Shown here piece after piece: positions 10,406 through 19,226 of a stretch of 64,000 nucleotides of DNA. Each line of letters begins with the position of its first letter. Position 1 is the stretch's first letter. Both the position numbers and the translations under genes were made by a program. The notes under the pieces were generated by a model. That model searched no databases. It was not told the DNA's origin and saw nothing but the letters and a program-made list of their open reading frames with translations. The DNA comes from Dawidia soli (GTDB taxonomy: Bacteria; Bacteroidota; Bacteroidia; Cytophagales; Cyclobacteriaceae). The stretch covers positions 17,086 to 81,085 of the forward strand of contig NZ_JAHESC010000036.1 of NCBI RefSeq assembly GCF_018598185.1, read 5' to 3'.

Positions 10406-10792
10406 TTTCTTCGAAGGGGTCTTTAGAAACCGTGCATCACCACCTCTCTAGCCCTACATACCGACCAGTCTCAATTGGTAATTGGCAATGTGCTTTTTGG
10501 ACTAAAGGATGCATCCCAAAAAACTTATCCGTAAAGTGCTTTGAGCATCCGGCAACGTAAGCCATGTAAGTGTCGACATTCTTGAGCGACTGGTTCGTTG
10601 CGGTAACAAAGGAACGTCTATGTGAATGTGAGTTTTTTTGAAAAAACTCACAAATCCCAAGTCACAAAAAAAGTAAACAACGTGTACCGAACATCGGTGA
10701 ACAATCCTTTGCTTCCACGTGTAAGATAGCGGTTACCAATCGCCGCTTAGAGTAACTAATAAAGCAGTATGTTTGTTCGATCAGATCACCGG
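10406..10792. other. Divergent intergenic region
   Basis: This stretch separates the minus-strand adhesin operon from the plus-strand beta-barrel gene and should hold both promoters. The only clear element is a perfect palindrome at 10627-10652; I see no convincing TAnnTTTG box. Confidence 0.5.
10627..10652. promoter_or_regulatory. Perfect 12-bp-arm palindrome in divergent promoter region
   Basis: The arms TGTGAGTTTTTT and AAAAAACTCACA are perfectly complementary around a 2-base centre. Lying between two divergent genes with no gene to terminate, it is more likely an operator or 5'-UTR hairpin than a terminator. Function inferred only. Confidence 0.5.
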
Positions 10793-11611
10793 ATGACACT
10801 TCTCAAATTCACACTTATCATCATTACATTTCTCTGTGCCATGACTGTAAAATATACACTCAAAGCGCAGGAATTTTCACTCGGGCTGAAGGCAGGTCCA
10901 CTGCTGTCCCGATCGGTCATAGCCGACAAATTCGATCGCAAAGATTTTTCACAGCGCAACAAACCGGGCTTCATGGCCGCGGGGCTGATCATCTTCCCGT
11001 TAAAAAACAACTATTCCTTCGAAACAGAAGTCGGATACTCACAGCGCGGGCGCAAGATCCTCTCCAATGCAGATACGTGGACGAATGTCGCTACCTATAA
11101 TTATGCCGACGCCTCCATGCTTTTGCGAAAATCTTTTCAAATACGAATCATAAAAAATGTTCCCACGCAGTGGTTCGTCAACCTGGGCCCTAACATCAGC
11201 TATTGGATCGGCGGCCGCGGCGAGATCGGATCAGGCAGCCTTCAGTCCTATGATATAGTATTCGGTCCCATGCCCCAGGAGCCGCCACAGCCGGACTTCG
11301 ACAAGATGTATTTCACCGATGTAAACCGATGGCTGTTCGGAATAAATATCGGCGCGGGTTTGATCACCCCGCTGCGGCGGTCACACCGGCTGCTGACCGA
11401 GTTACGCTTCACTTCGGGCCATACCTTTTACGGTAAACCCGCCAGCGCCAGCTGGCGCACACTCGGCTTCTCCGACAATCTGCGCGCAAACGAAAAGGTA
11501 CTCAGCCTTACCGTTGCCTACCTGTTCGACATCGACCTGAAAGAATCCCGGAAAGGAAAAAGCACGCAGGACAAAGACGTTCACCGGAAACCCATCCGGA
11601 AAAAACATTAG
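10793..11611 (+). CDS. Outer-membrane beta-barrel protein (PorT/OMP_b-brl_2 type)
   Basis: A 272-residue protein if started at the ATG at 10793; an upstream ATG at 10769 would add eight charged residues before the signal peptide. The N-terminus is hydrophobic and ends near LKAQ. It then shows the typical start of Bacteroidota porin-like barrels (FSLGLKAGPLLS) followed by alternating strands (SFETEVGYSQRG, LTVAYLFDIDL) and a Lys/Arg-rich tail. Probably an eight-stranded barrel of unknown role. It is alone on its strand, 81 bp before the dinB-like gene. Confidence 0.7.
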   Translation: MTLLKFTLIIITFLCAMTVKYTLKAQEFSLGLKAGPLLSRSVIADKFDRKDFSQRNKPGFMAAGLIIFPLKNNYSFETEVGYSQRGRKILSNADTWTNVATYNYADASMLLRKSFQIRIIKNVPTQWFVNLGPNISYWIGGRGEIGSGSLQSYDIVFGPMPQEPPQPDFDKMYFTDVNRWLFGINIGAGLITPLRRSHRLLTELRFTSGHTFYGKPASASWRTLGFSDNLRANEKVLSLTVAYLFDIDLKESRKGKSTQDKDVHRKPIRKKH

Positions 11612-11692
11612 CATAGCACGAAATCTCAGGAGTAGGTTGCTATACGGCGGGGTTGTATCTTACACCGGATTTCCGCTGCATAAACAACGCAC

Positions 11693-12136
11693 ATGAAAGA
11701 TTTCTTCAACGAGCTGTTTCACTATAACCACTCCTCCAATCAAAAACTGTGGGATGCCTTTCAGGCCAATGCCGGAAAGACGTCAGAAAAGGCGTTAGCA
11801 TTATTCAGCCACATTGTAAACGCGCACCAGATCTGGAACAACAGGATTGACAAAAAACTCACAGCCTTCGGCGTGTGGGACGTACACACCCTCGAGGCGT
11901 GCCAGGATATTGACCGGGCGAACTACGAACACACGAAACAGATCCTCGACATACTCGATCCGAACATCATCGTGAACTTCACCATGCGGGGAAAGGCCTG
12001 CAGCAAAAAGGCTTCCGATCTCTTATTTCATGTCATCAATCATTCCACCTACCACAGGGCGCAAATTGCCACCGACTTCCGGCAAAGCGGAATTGAGCCG
12101 TTGAATACCGATTTTATTCTGTATGAACAAAGGTAA
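11693..12136 (+). CDS. DinB-family protein
   Basis: A 147-residue protein with the DinB/YfiT four-helix layout and the family's metal-site histidines: HYNHSSNQKLWDA near the N-terminus, HIVNAHQIWNNRI in the middle and HVINHSTYHRAQI near the C-terminus. Members are metal-binding proteins, some thiol-S-transferases; the substrate here is unknown. It is followed, on the other strand, by the NnrS-like gene. The last part of this gene is present as a decayed copy at about 17.26 kb. Confidence 0.85.
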   Translation: MKDFFNELFHYNHSSNQKLWDAFQANAGKTSEKALALFSHIVNAHQIWNNRIDKKLTAFGVWDVHTLEACQDIDRANYEHTKQILDILDPNIIVNFTMRGKACSKKASDLLFHVINHSTYHRAQIATDFRQSGIEPLNTDFILYEQR

Positions 12137-12183
12137 CGCAACGATCTCCGGCAGCGAACCGGCAAAGAGAAAAGAAGCCGTAT

Positions 12184-13245
12184 TTAAATACCCTTGACAC
12201 CACGCCGGGCGATGAGGGTAAGTATAGCCATCGTCAGGAAATATCCAGGAATAGCGACAGCGCTCAACAATCCGCTCACTTTCCTGACCTCCGTCGCCAC
12301 CATTACATCAGCCGCTACCCGCATCATCCAGGAGCCGTGCAGGAGCAACAACCAAAAGTAAAGAATCCTGCTGAACGGCGTTACCGCCAGGCCCATAATG
12401 CCGGGTAAGATCAGGGGGCCGTGCGCGAAGATCATTGAAAAAACAAAGCCGATAAAAAAGCTGTGGACGATGACATCGTAGTTCAACCACTGCTCGGACA
12501 GCACACAAAAAAATACGCCTGCTAATAATAATGCCATATACCCGGCCAGCAGGCTGACAGCCATATACCGATGCAGGCCCTTCTTTTTGATAGTAATAGC
12601 AATCAGGTCGTTCCGCATCAGCCAAACCGAGGCCGCCATAAGCGAGCCGCCGCAGATCAGGTTTCCCCAACCGTGAAAAGAAAAAAGTGCACCGCCGACA
12701 AAACACAGGAGAATACCCGTAAACACCGTCTTTTCAACGCGGGAAACCGGCAGGAACTTCATCAGCTCGAGACGCTCGGCCGCGATGATCATGAGCCCAA
12801 ACGCAGCCCACCAGGGAAAAGCCAGCGGATAAAATAATTTCGTAAGCAGCAGCAGGTTTCCCGTCAGCCAGCAGGCTGCCCCCAGGAACATCAGGACATA
12901 GATCCTATCACGGCGCAACCTGAAGTAATACAAAAACACCAGCGCCAGCCCGGCACTCGAGATAATCAACGCATAGATTCCGAGTCTTACCTGTCCGGTG
13001 AAGAAAAATACAACGCTACCGGCGCTCAAAACGGGTATGCCATAGAGGATCTTCTTTTTTAAAGGAATTATCTTTTCAAGACTTATCAACGTACCCAGAA
13101 ATCCACCAACCATTATGGCGCCATGGTGCGCGGCAACCGGCAGGACGGCAAGGCTCCATCCTATCCTGTTTAGCCCCGCCCAAAGCCCGCAGACCAGGCA
13201 AAACATGGCCAGAGCAACGATTGAAAGACGCTCCTTTTTTATCAT
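12184..13245 (-). CDS. Polytopic membrane protein, NnrS-like
   Basis: I place the start at the ATG at 13245 (MIKKERLSIV, 353 residues) rather than 13281, because the upstream codons precede a normal membrane N-terminus. About eleven or twelve hydrophobic helices are visible. Histidines sit in or near helices (AAHHGAIMVGGF, VIVHSFFIGFVFSMIFAHGP, LLHGSWMMR), resembling the haem-binding NnrS family linked to nitrosative stress. The match is by pattern only; a generic membrane protein is possible. Convergent with dinB, 47 bp apart. Confidence 0.55.
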   Translation of the reverse strand: MIKKERLSIVALAMFCLVCGLWAGLNRIGWSLAVLPVAAHHGAIMVGGFLGTLISLEKIIPLKKKILYGIPVLSAGSVVFFFTGQVRLGIYALIISSAGLALVFLYYFRLRRDRIYVLMFLGAACWLTGNLLLLTKLFYPLAFPWWAAFGLMIIAAERLELMKFLPVSRVEKTVFTGILLCFVGGALFSFHGWGNLICGGSLMAASVWLMRNDLIAITIKKKGLHRYMAVSLLAGYMALLLAGVFFCVLSEQWLNYDVIVHSFFIGFVFSMIFAHGPLILPGIMGLAVTPFSRILYFWLLLLHGSWMMRVAADVMVATEVRKVSGLLSAVAIPGYFLTMAILTLIARRGVKGI

Positions 13246-13396
13246 TGTTTTTTTTATAAACCTACCATTCAACGTTTGCACACGTCCTGACAGTTGCTCT
13301 CTTTTCCAATGACTTTCGTCAGTCCGAACGGTTACGTCGGAGGTCCCGGGTAGCCGGCGCTGAATATTCTACCTTCTTTCCCCCGGAAAGAGTATA

Positions 13397-14134
13397 TTGA
13401 CCGCCACATTACTCGACATGTTTCGGCAGGGAAAACCAAGGGCATTTATTCACAACCTCCGGTTAGCATCGATGCTCTCCTTTGTTGCCGGTGTCGTGAA
13501 TATATCCGGTGTCTTGTCCATTCACACCCTCACCACCAACGTCACAGGGCACTTTGCCTTCTTTTCAGAATACTTTGTACAAGGCCATTATCAGGTTGCG
13601 CTGGACTTTGTCAGCTACATTGCCGCGTTCCTGTTGGGAGCATTCTGCTGCGGCTTTCTGGTGGAAGTGCTCTTACGAAAGAAGCCGGCTATATCGCACA
13701 CCATTCCCATGTTGCTGGAGACGGCCATCCTGATCATCGCAGCCTTTGCAAATGCATCCATTCCCACGGAGTGGCTCGCCCGCGTGCTGCTGTTCTCCAT
13801 GGGGTTACAGAATGCCCTGGTAACGAAAATATCACAGGCAACGGTACGTACCACGCACCTGACAGGGCTTTTTACAGACCTGGGCATCGAGCTGTCACAG
13901 CTGTTCTTTTACCGGAATACACCATCCACAAAAAAATTATCCCGAAGCATCTACCTGCGACTCGCCATTATAGCATTCTTCTTTTTGGGTGGTGTGATCG
14001 GCGGATTTCTGTATACCGAAATACGACTCTATACCCTCCTCCTGGCAGCGGGCGCACTATTGACCGCGCTGGCGTATGACAACCTTCGCTTCGGCTTCCA
14101 TTATTACGTTCGGAAAATGCGATCGAAGGCATAA
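13397..14134 (+). CDS. YoaK/DUF1275 family membrane protein
   Basis: A 245-residue protein with about six membrane segments. It shows DUF1275 hallmarks: a GVVNISGVLSI helix followed by TTNVTGHFA, and the later MGLQNALVTK and TTHLTGLFTDLG motifs. The function of the family is unknown, possibly transport. The TTG at 13397 has a purine-rich GGAAAGAG upstream at good spacing; the ATG at 13418 would give a protein seven residues shorter. Confidence 0.85.
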   Translation: MTATLLDMFRQGKPRAFIHNLRLASMLSFVAGVVNISGVLSIHTLTTNVTGHFAFFSEYFVQGHYQVALDFVSYIAAFLLGAFCCGFLVEVLLRKKPAISHTIPMLLETAILIIAAFANASIPTEWLARVLLFSMGLQNALVTKISQATVRTTHLTGLFTDLGIELSQLFFYRNTPSTKKLSRSIYLRLAIIAFFFLGGVIGGFLYTEIRLYTLLLAAGALLTALAYDNLRFGFHYYVRKMRSKA

Positions 14135-14279
14135 GCCTATACCATTGCAGGTAACAAAATCCGTGACGCATCATGTGTATAAAAGCGAATAGGTTCCGAA
14201 ACGTACAATTTTTTATTACCGGAAAAGCCTTTCTTTGATGTATATAGTATCCCCTACACACCATACCATCCTTCCTGCC

Positions 14280-16256
14280 ATGAACCGTTATATAGTTTTA
14301 AAAAACAGATTCTTAGCATTAAGCCTTTTCCTGATCGTGGCGTATACTCCCGTCGGCGCACAGCAGTGGACGGTCTATCCCCAGACCGGCGCCGGCCTCC
14401 CGATCACGTTTAAGCGCCCCGGTATATTCGAAAAAAATGTACTGGCGATAGACAAGGAAAACACCGTATGGATGAACTTCAGCGCAAAGGTAGTGCGCTA
14501 TTCCCCGGCGTCCGGCGCGTGGCAGGAAATGATCCCGGCCGGCGTCTCTGCGATCTTTGCCGACCTGGAAGGGAACATCCACGTAAAACAGGGCAACCAG
14601 ATCCTGCGCTATGACGGAGCCGGTTTTACCGGGCTCTTTACCGAGCCGATCAATTCCATCTACGACTTTGCGGCCGACAGCGACGGCAACCTGTGGTACA
14701 CCCCCGGTAAAAGCGGCCCGGTCGTGAAGAAATTCGATGGGACGGCACTGACGGAATTCGCCTTGCCGGTGGTGATCCATCCCTGTTGTGTGAACATGGC
14801 CGTTCCGTTGGGACGCGAGAGTAATAATACCCTCTGGACCGTGATCACCGACCTGGATGCGATCGACAAGCTTGTCGAAGTGAACGGCACCCGGGTCTAT
14901 GACAATACGCATAGCGAGATCTTTAACTATCCCATTTTCTCCCTCGAAGTTTTAAGGAACAATACGATCTGGGTGGGCACGTTCCCGTTTGACCGTATAC
15001 CGCCGCGCGGGGTGGCTTACCTGGACCGCCCGTCGGACACCTGGACACTGTATAACAAAAGCAACTCCCCGTTGCCGGGCGATACCGTCTTGTATGTGAA
15101 AGGCGATTACCAAAACCGCGTCTGGATCTCCACCAGTCGGGGCCTGGCCCGCTTCGATGGCACCGCCTGGAAAACGTTCGACTCCGGCAACTCCCCTCTG
15201 CCCAGCGACACGAGCACCGCGATCGCCATCGACACGCTGGGCGCCAAGTGGTTTGCCACACCCCGGGGATTGGCACGGTTCAACGAGATCGCCCCCGCGT
15301 ACGACGTCAAACACTGTGGACTGTCGGTAACATTCGCCGACCGGTCTGAAAGCATCGACGGCGATGTCGTAGCCCGGCACTGGGACTTTGCAGGACTGAG
15401 CGCTTCCACATCACCTTCGCCTACCTTTGTCTTTCCCGGGCCGGGCAGCTACCCGGTCAGCCTGTGGGTACGAGACGAGAAAGGGAACCGCAATATCATG
15501 ACACAAACCATCGAAGTACGCGAACCCGCCGAAGTCCTCTCCCTGGGCCCGGATATCAACGCGTGCACCCCCTCCGTACCCCTGGCGTCCAATATCACAA
15601 ACGCCGACTCCTATACCTGGCAAACGCCCGACGGCACGGTCACGGCCCACGCCATAACAGCCACCGTTCCCGGCCGGTATATCCTGGCGGTGGATACGCA
15701 AGGCTGCCTGCAGAAAGACACGATCCAGGTACTGCTGAACAGCTTTACGGCCGGTAGTTTTGACATGACAGTGGGAAATGCCGCATGGCCGCTCACCGGG
15801 GGCATCGTTCTGACGCAGGTGGAAATAAGCTTTACGAACACGACGGGCTCCGGTGAGAACTTCACCTGGAGTTTCGGCGAAGGTACTACTGTCACCGGAC
15901 AATCCGCGAAACATGCCTATGCCAACCCGGGCGATTATCAGGTAACGCTGGCAGGCAACGACGATCGGGACTGCCCCATCATCGTAGAGAAAACGATCCA
16001 CGTAGAGGACATCGGGATCACGAATGCCATCAGCCCGGACGGTGATGGAAAAAACGACAAGTTGTTCATTGAACCTTTCTTGTATGAAGCCGAGCTGACG
16101 GTGCTTAACCGGTGGGGACAACCGGTGTATGAATCCGCCCCCTACCAGGACGATTTTACAGGAGCAAGCCTGGAGAGTGGCGTATACTACTATGAGCTCT
16201 ATTTCAAGGCGATCGATAAGCGATACAAGGGTTACGTGCACATCCTGAAACAGTAA
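14280..16256 (+). CDS. T9SS cargo with propeller repeats, PKD domains and type B sorting domain
   Basis: The ATG at 14280 (MNRYIVLKNR) gives a standard signal peptide ending VGAQQ; the earlier ATG at 14235 adds 15 non-signal residues. Residues about 30-340 hold Reg_prop-like repeats (NTVWMNF, GNLWYTP, NTIWVGT, NRVWISTSRGLARFDG), predicted to form a propeller. They are followed by a PKD domain (HWDFAGLSAS), an Ig-like unit, a second PKD (WSFGEGTT) and the type B sorting domain (ISPDGDGKNDKLFI to the end). Adjacent, 50 bp upstream, to a PorP/SprF gene, a pairing common for such cargo. Confidence 0.85.
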   Translation: MNRYIVLKNRFLALSLFLIVAYTPVGAQQWTVYPQTGAGLPITFKRPGIFEKNVLAIDKENTVWMNFSAKVVRYSPASGAWQEMIPAGVSAIFADLEGNIHVKQGNQILRYDGAGFTGLFTEPINSIYDFAADSDGNLWYTPGKSGPVVKKFDGTALTEFALPVVIHPCCVNMAVPLGRESNNTLWTVITDLDAIDKLVEVNGTRVYDNTHSEIFNYPIFSLEVLRNNTIWVGTFPFDRIPPRGVAYLDRPSDTWTLYNKSNSPLPGDTVLYVKGDYQNRVWISTSRGLARFDGTAWKTFDSGNSPLPSDTSTAIAIDTLGAKWFATPRGLARFNEIAPAYDVKHCGLSVTFADRSESIDGDVVARHWDFAGLSASTSPSPTFVFPGPGSYPVSLWVRDEKGNRNIMTQTIEVREPAEVLSLGPDINACTPSVPLASNITNADSYTWQTPDGTVTAHAITATVPGRYILAVDTQGCLQKDTIQVLLNSFTAGSFDMTVGNAAWPLTGGIVLTQVEISFTNTTGSGENFTWSFGEGTTVTGQSAKHAYANPGDYQVTLAGNDDRDCPIIVEKTIHVEDIGITNAISPDGDGKNDKLFIEPFLYEAELTVLNRWGQPVYESAPYQDDFTGASLESGVYYYELYFKAIDKRYKGYVHILKQ

Positions 16257-16306
16257 ACCCGCCGCGTGGCCCCTCCCATTGTAAGAATTATAGACCAGTT
16301 TTCCCC

Positions 16307-17218
16307 ATGAGCAGATCTTTACCGATCATTCTACTGATCCTTATCGTCACCGGTGCAAACGCCCAGCAGCAGCCCGTGCTGAGCCAGTACATGTTCCATA
16401 ATCATTATTTCAACCCTGCGTATACAGGCAGTGCGCTGTATGATTTCTCCCTCATCCACCGGGCACAGTGGTCGGGTTATGAAGATTACACCGGTGGAAA
16501 AGGGGCGCCCGTCACGCAGGCGTTTACCGCGACCCTGAACCTCGACAGCACCGGCCACGGCCTGGGCCTCACGCTCTCCCGTGACAAGACCGGACTATTA
16601 AATACTTTTCGTGCCGGCATTTCGTATGCGTACCGGGTCCCGATGACAAAGAAAAGCACGCTGGCGGTAGGGGTTCGCGGAGGTATCGAAAGCCGGTCTG
16701 TCGACGGCTCCGGGTATATTGTACGGCATCCGGACGACCCGTATATCCGTGCAGGAGATCAACGGGAATCCAAACCCGACATTACCCTGGGCGTGTGGCT
16801 CGATCACGAGAAATACTACGTCGGTGTTTCCTCCGGCAGCCTGGTAACCCGCCCGGATTACAAAACGCTGGGAACCCAAAATGAAGAGAACTTCATGGTC
16901 ACCGCGGGATATCACTTTATTTTATCAGGCCTGTTAAAGCTGACACCGTCCGCGCAGGTGATCACCAATACCGATCGCACGCTTGTCCAGGGCGGCATGA
17001 TGCTTTTGTATGATGACTTTTTGTGGGCAGGGCTCTACTACCGGCACGAAGAGTCCGCCAGCATGCTGGCAGGGTTCAGCTTTCTGGAAAAAAAATTCCG
17101 GCTTGGCTATGCGTTTGACTACATTGTCCGCAACAAAGCGTTAAAAACAGGAACCTCCCATGAGATCATGCTCCAGTACCAGGTCGGAACGTTGTCCCGG
17201 GCTAGGCGCACGAAGTAG
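16307..17218 (+). CDS. PorP/SprF family type IX secretion outer-membrane protein
   Basis: A 303-residue protein with a signal peptide (ending GANAQ) and the family's opening QQPVLSQYMFHNHYFNPAYT, then repeated strands (LGLTLSRDKTGLLN, ISYAYRVPM, LAVGVRGGI). PorP/SprF proteins help attach or secrete type B T9SS cargo at the outer membrane and are typically encoded next to a cargo gene, as here. Essentially full family length. Confidence 0.93.
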   Translation: MSRSLPIILLILIVTGANAQQQPVLSQYMFHNHYFNPAYTGSALYDFSLIHRAQWSGYEDYTGGKGAPVTQAFTATLNLDSTGHGLGLTLSRDKTGLLNTFRAGISYAYRVPMTKKSTLAVGVRGGIESRSVDGSGYIVRHPDDPYIRAGDQRESKPDITLGVWLDHEKYYVGVSSGSLVTRPDYKTLGTQNEENFMVTAGYHFILSGLLKLTPSAQVITNTDRTLVQGGMMLLYDDFLWAGLYYRHEESASMLAGFSFLEKKFRLGYAFDYIVRNKALKTGTSHEIMLQYQVGTLSRARRTK

Positions 17219-17257
17219 TACAGAGCCTGCGGCACAATTTTAATCCATCACTTCTAT

Positions 17258-17342
17258 TTACCACAGCGCACAAATCGCCACCGATTTCCGGCAAAGCTGT
17301 GTCGAACCGTTGAATACCGACTTTATTTTGTATAAAAAAAGG
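17258..17342 (+). pseudogene. Decayed copy of the 3' end of a DinB gene
   Basis: About 85 bp closely match the last 85 bp of the dinB-like gene at 12.05-12.13 kb, including a block encoding the TDFRQS..EPLNTDFILY region. The 5' part of the gene is absent, so it cannot be expressed as a DinB protein. It lies just after porP/sprF. Confidence 0.8.
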
Positions 17343-17400
17343 GATAACGTGATCAATATTAATTCTTATACCATCACGAGTAAACCGTAAGAATAACTAA

Positions 17401-17427
17401 GGCTACCGTTGGTAGTCTCGTTTTTTT
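17401..17427 (+). terminator. Intrinsic terminator
   Basis: GGCTACC and GGTAGTC pair (one G-T) around GTT, followed by TCG and seven T. It can end transcription from the porP/sprF side. Confidence 0.7.
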
Positions 17428-17601
17428 CTTACAAAACGGTATCCGTTGTGTTATTAGATGATAGCAGCAAGGAAACTTTCTAAGATTGGGAATCATCCGT
17501 CCCAGAATTAAAAAAGTCTGATATTGTCAGCCTTTTATTTCCCAAATAAGGATAGCCGTGCTGTACCTTGGGGTATTTTGAATATAATATTGCGTAGGCA
17601 G

Positions 17602-17629
17602 TTGTGAAGTGTCTTTTTCACTATATTTG
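17602..17629 (+). promoter_or_regulatory. Bacteroidota-type promoter for the RHS locus
   Basis: A TTG at 17602 and TATATTTG at 17622-17629 fit the -33 / TAnnTTTG -7 pattern with 17 bases between. It lies about 150 bp before the DUF6443 gene, the first gene of the toxin locus. Confidence 0.55.
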
Positions 17630-17778
17630 TGCCGCCATTTTAGGCTTTAATCGGTTCCCAACCACTATCTCGCACTATAATAACATGAAGCTGTATGACT
17701 ATTTCGTGTAGCCATAGAGATATGTGTGTATGCCGTTGAGTGCCCTGGAATGATTTAGAAACATGTATAAGACCTACC

Positions 17779-19146
17779 ATGAAAATATTCACCTGGCTGG
17801 TATGCCTGATGATGCCCGCATGCCTGTATGCGCAAAATAGAGTAATAATCGTCGGCCCGTTAAACCCACTTGGAGGCAGAGCGCCTGAAACCTATAGTGG
17901 TGAATTTTATCTAAACGATTCCGAAGTCGGCTCGCCGGATTCCGGCTTGGGAACGTGGACCCTTACCGGGGTTGGAACAAAGGTGGAAGAAAACCACTTG
18001 CATTGCAAAATTCAATGGCCCGTTACGGGAGGGACAGCCACACTCGCCTATACCCACCGAAACGGAGGAATTCCCACCATGTCGGCAAATCCAATTACCA
18101 TCATCGTTAAAATTCCAATCCAAATCCAGGCAACCAATAATGGCATGCTGCCGCTGGCTGGCCAAGTGGATCTTTCCGCTTCGAATAATTATGCCTATCA
18201 ATCATATGAATGGCGAAAAGATGATGGCACAACGGTCCTATCGAGATCACCGATATTCACTGTCCGTGAGCCGGGCAAATACAACTTGAAGGTTGTGCTT
18301 ACAGATGGCACAGTAGTGACAGTTCCTCCCTATACCGTTACTCGGATCAAGCTGGGCAACAACTATGTGCTCATGCAGACGTTGCAAACGCCTGAACCAG
18401 GAACCGGAATCCCCGAGACACTTCCCAATACACAAGTGCAACGGCAGATTGAGTATTACGACGGCTTGGGCCGGCCGTTACAGTCCGTGGCCATGCACGC
18501 CTCGCCGGACAAAACGGATATAGTAACACCCCGGCAATACGATGCATATGATCGCGAATCGATCACCTACTTGCCGTATGCTTCCACCGAAGCCACCGGG
18601 CAATATAAATCAGATGCAGTTAATTCAGTAAGCGGTTATATGGGCTCTGCCCAATACAGTTTTTATACGCAAAGTAGCACAACTGTAGCGCGTAGTACCA
18701 ATCCCTATGCCGAAACAATATTCCGTCCCGCCCCGACAAGAGAGGTGATCAAGCAGGGAGCGCCGGGTGAGGTCTGGCAGCCAAAGCCTGACCAATCCCA
18801 GGACAAATCGACCGAGAACTTTCGCGAAGTAAACGATGACAACGAAGTACTGTACTTTCAATACGATGCGAACAACGGCGAACTACGTTGGCCAAATAAT
18901 AGTCAATTGGAGTATTACGCCAAAAACCAGCTACATGCCACGCGCACGCGCGACGAAGATGATAACGAGACGATAGTATATACCGATAAAGAGGGGAAAA
19001 TACTGCTCCGGCGAACACAATACGAACAAACATCGGATGGTACAAGGCACTATACCGACACCTACTATGTCTATGACGATGGCGGCAATTTGGTATATGT
19101 GCTTCCTCCGGAGGCCGTTCGATCTCTGACAAGGACTAATGAATAA
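17779..19146 (+). CDS. DUF6443 head protein of the RHS locus, ending before the RHS repeats
   Basis: Starts at the ATG at 17779 (MKIFTWLVCLMMP, signal peptide ending LYAQN), giving 455 residues. Residues about 60-190 are Ig-like. Residues about 190-330 are the DUF6443 domain (QRQIEYYDGLGRPLQSV, ITYLPYASTEATGQY). The last part (YYVYDDGGNLVYVLPPEAV) normally continues into RHS/YD repeats in one long protein, but here a stop follows ten residues later. The matching continuation motif (FQYKYDHRRRMTHKKVPGAD) is found in the 1839-residue protein downstream. It is either a truncated relic or a naturally split head. Confidence 0.8.
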   Translation: MKIFTWLVCLMMPACLYAQNRVIIVGPLNPLGGRAPETYSGEFYLNDSEVGSPDSGLGTWTLTGVGTKVEENHLHCKIQWPVTGGTATLAYTHRNGGIPTMSANPITIIVKIPIQIQATNNGMLPLAGQVDLSASNNYAYQSYEWRKDDGTTVLSRSPIFTVREPGKYNLKVVLTDGTVVTVPPYTVTRIKLGNNYVLMQTLQTPEPGTGIPETLPNTQVQRQIEYYDGLGRPLQSVAMHASPDKTDIVTPRQYDAYDRESITYLPYASTEATGQYKSDAVNSVSGYMGSAQYSFYTQSSTTVARSTNPYAETIFRPAPTREVIKQGAPGEVWQPKPDQSQDKSTENFREVNDDNEVLYFQYDANNGELRWPNNSQLEYYAKNQLHATRTRDEDDNETIVYTDKEGKILLRRTQYEQTSDGTRHYTDTYYVYDDGGNLVYVLPPEAVRSLTRTNE

Positions 19147-19226
19147 AAGATCTATCGCGCGTATAAAAATATTGTCCCAGTACATAGTGTATGTTGAAAA
19201 AGATAATAGACACATTTGCAACAAAG

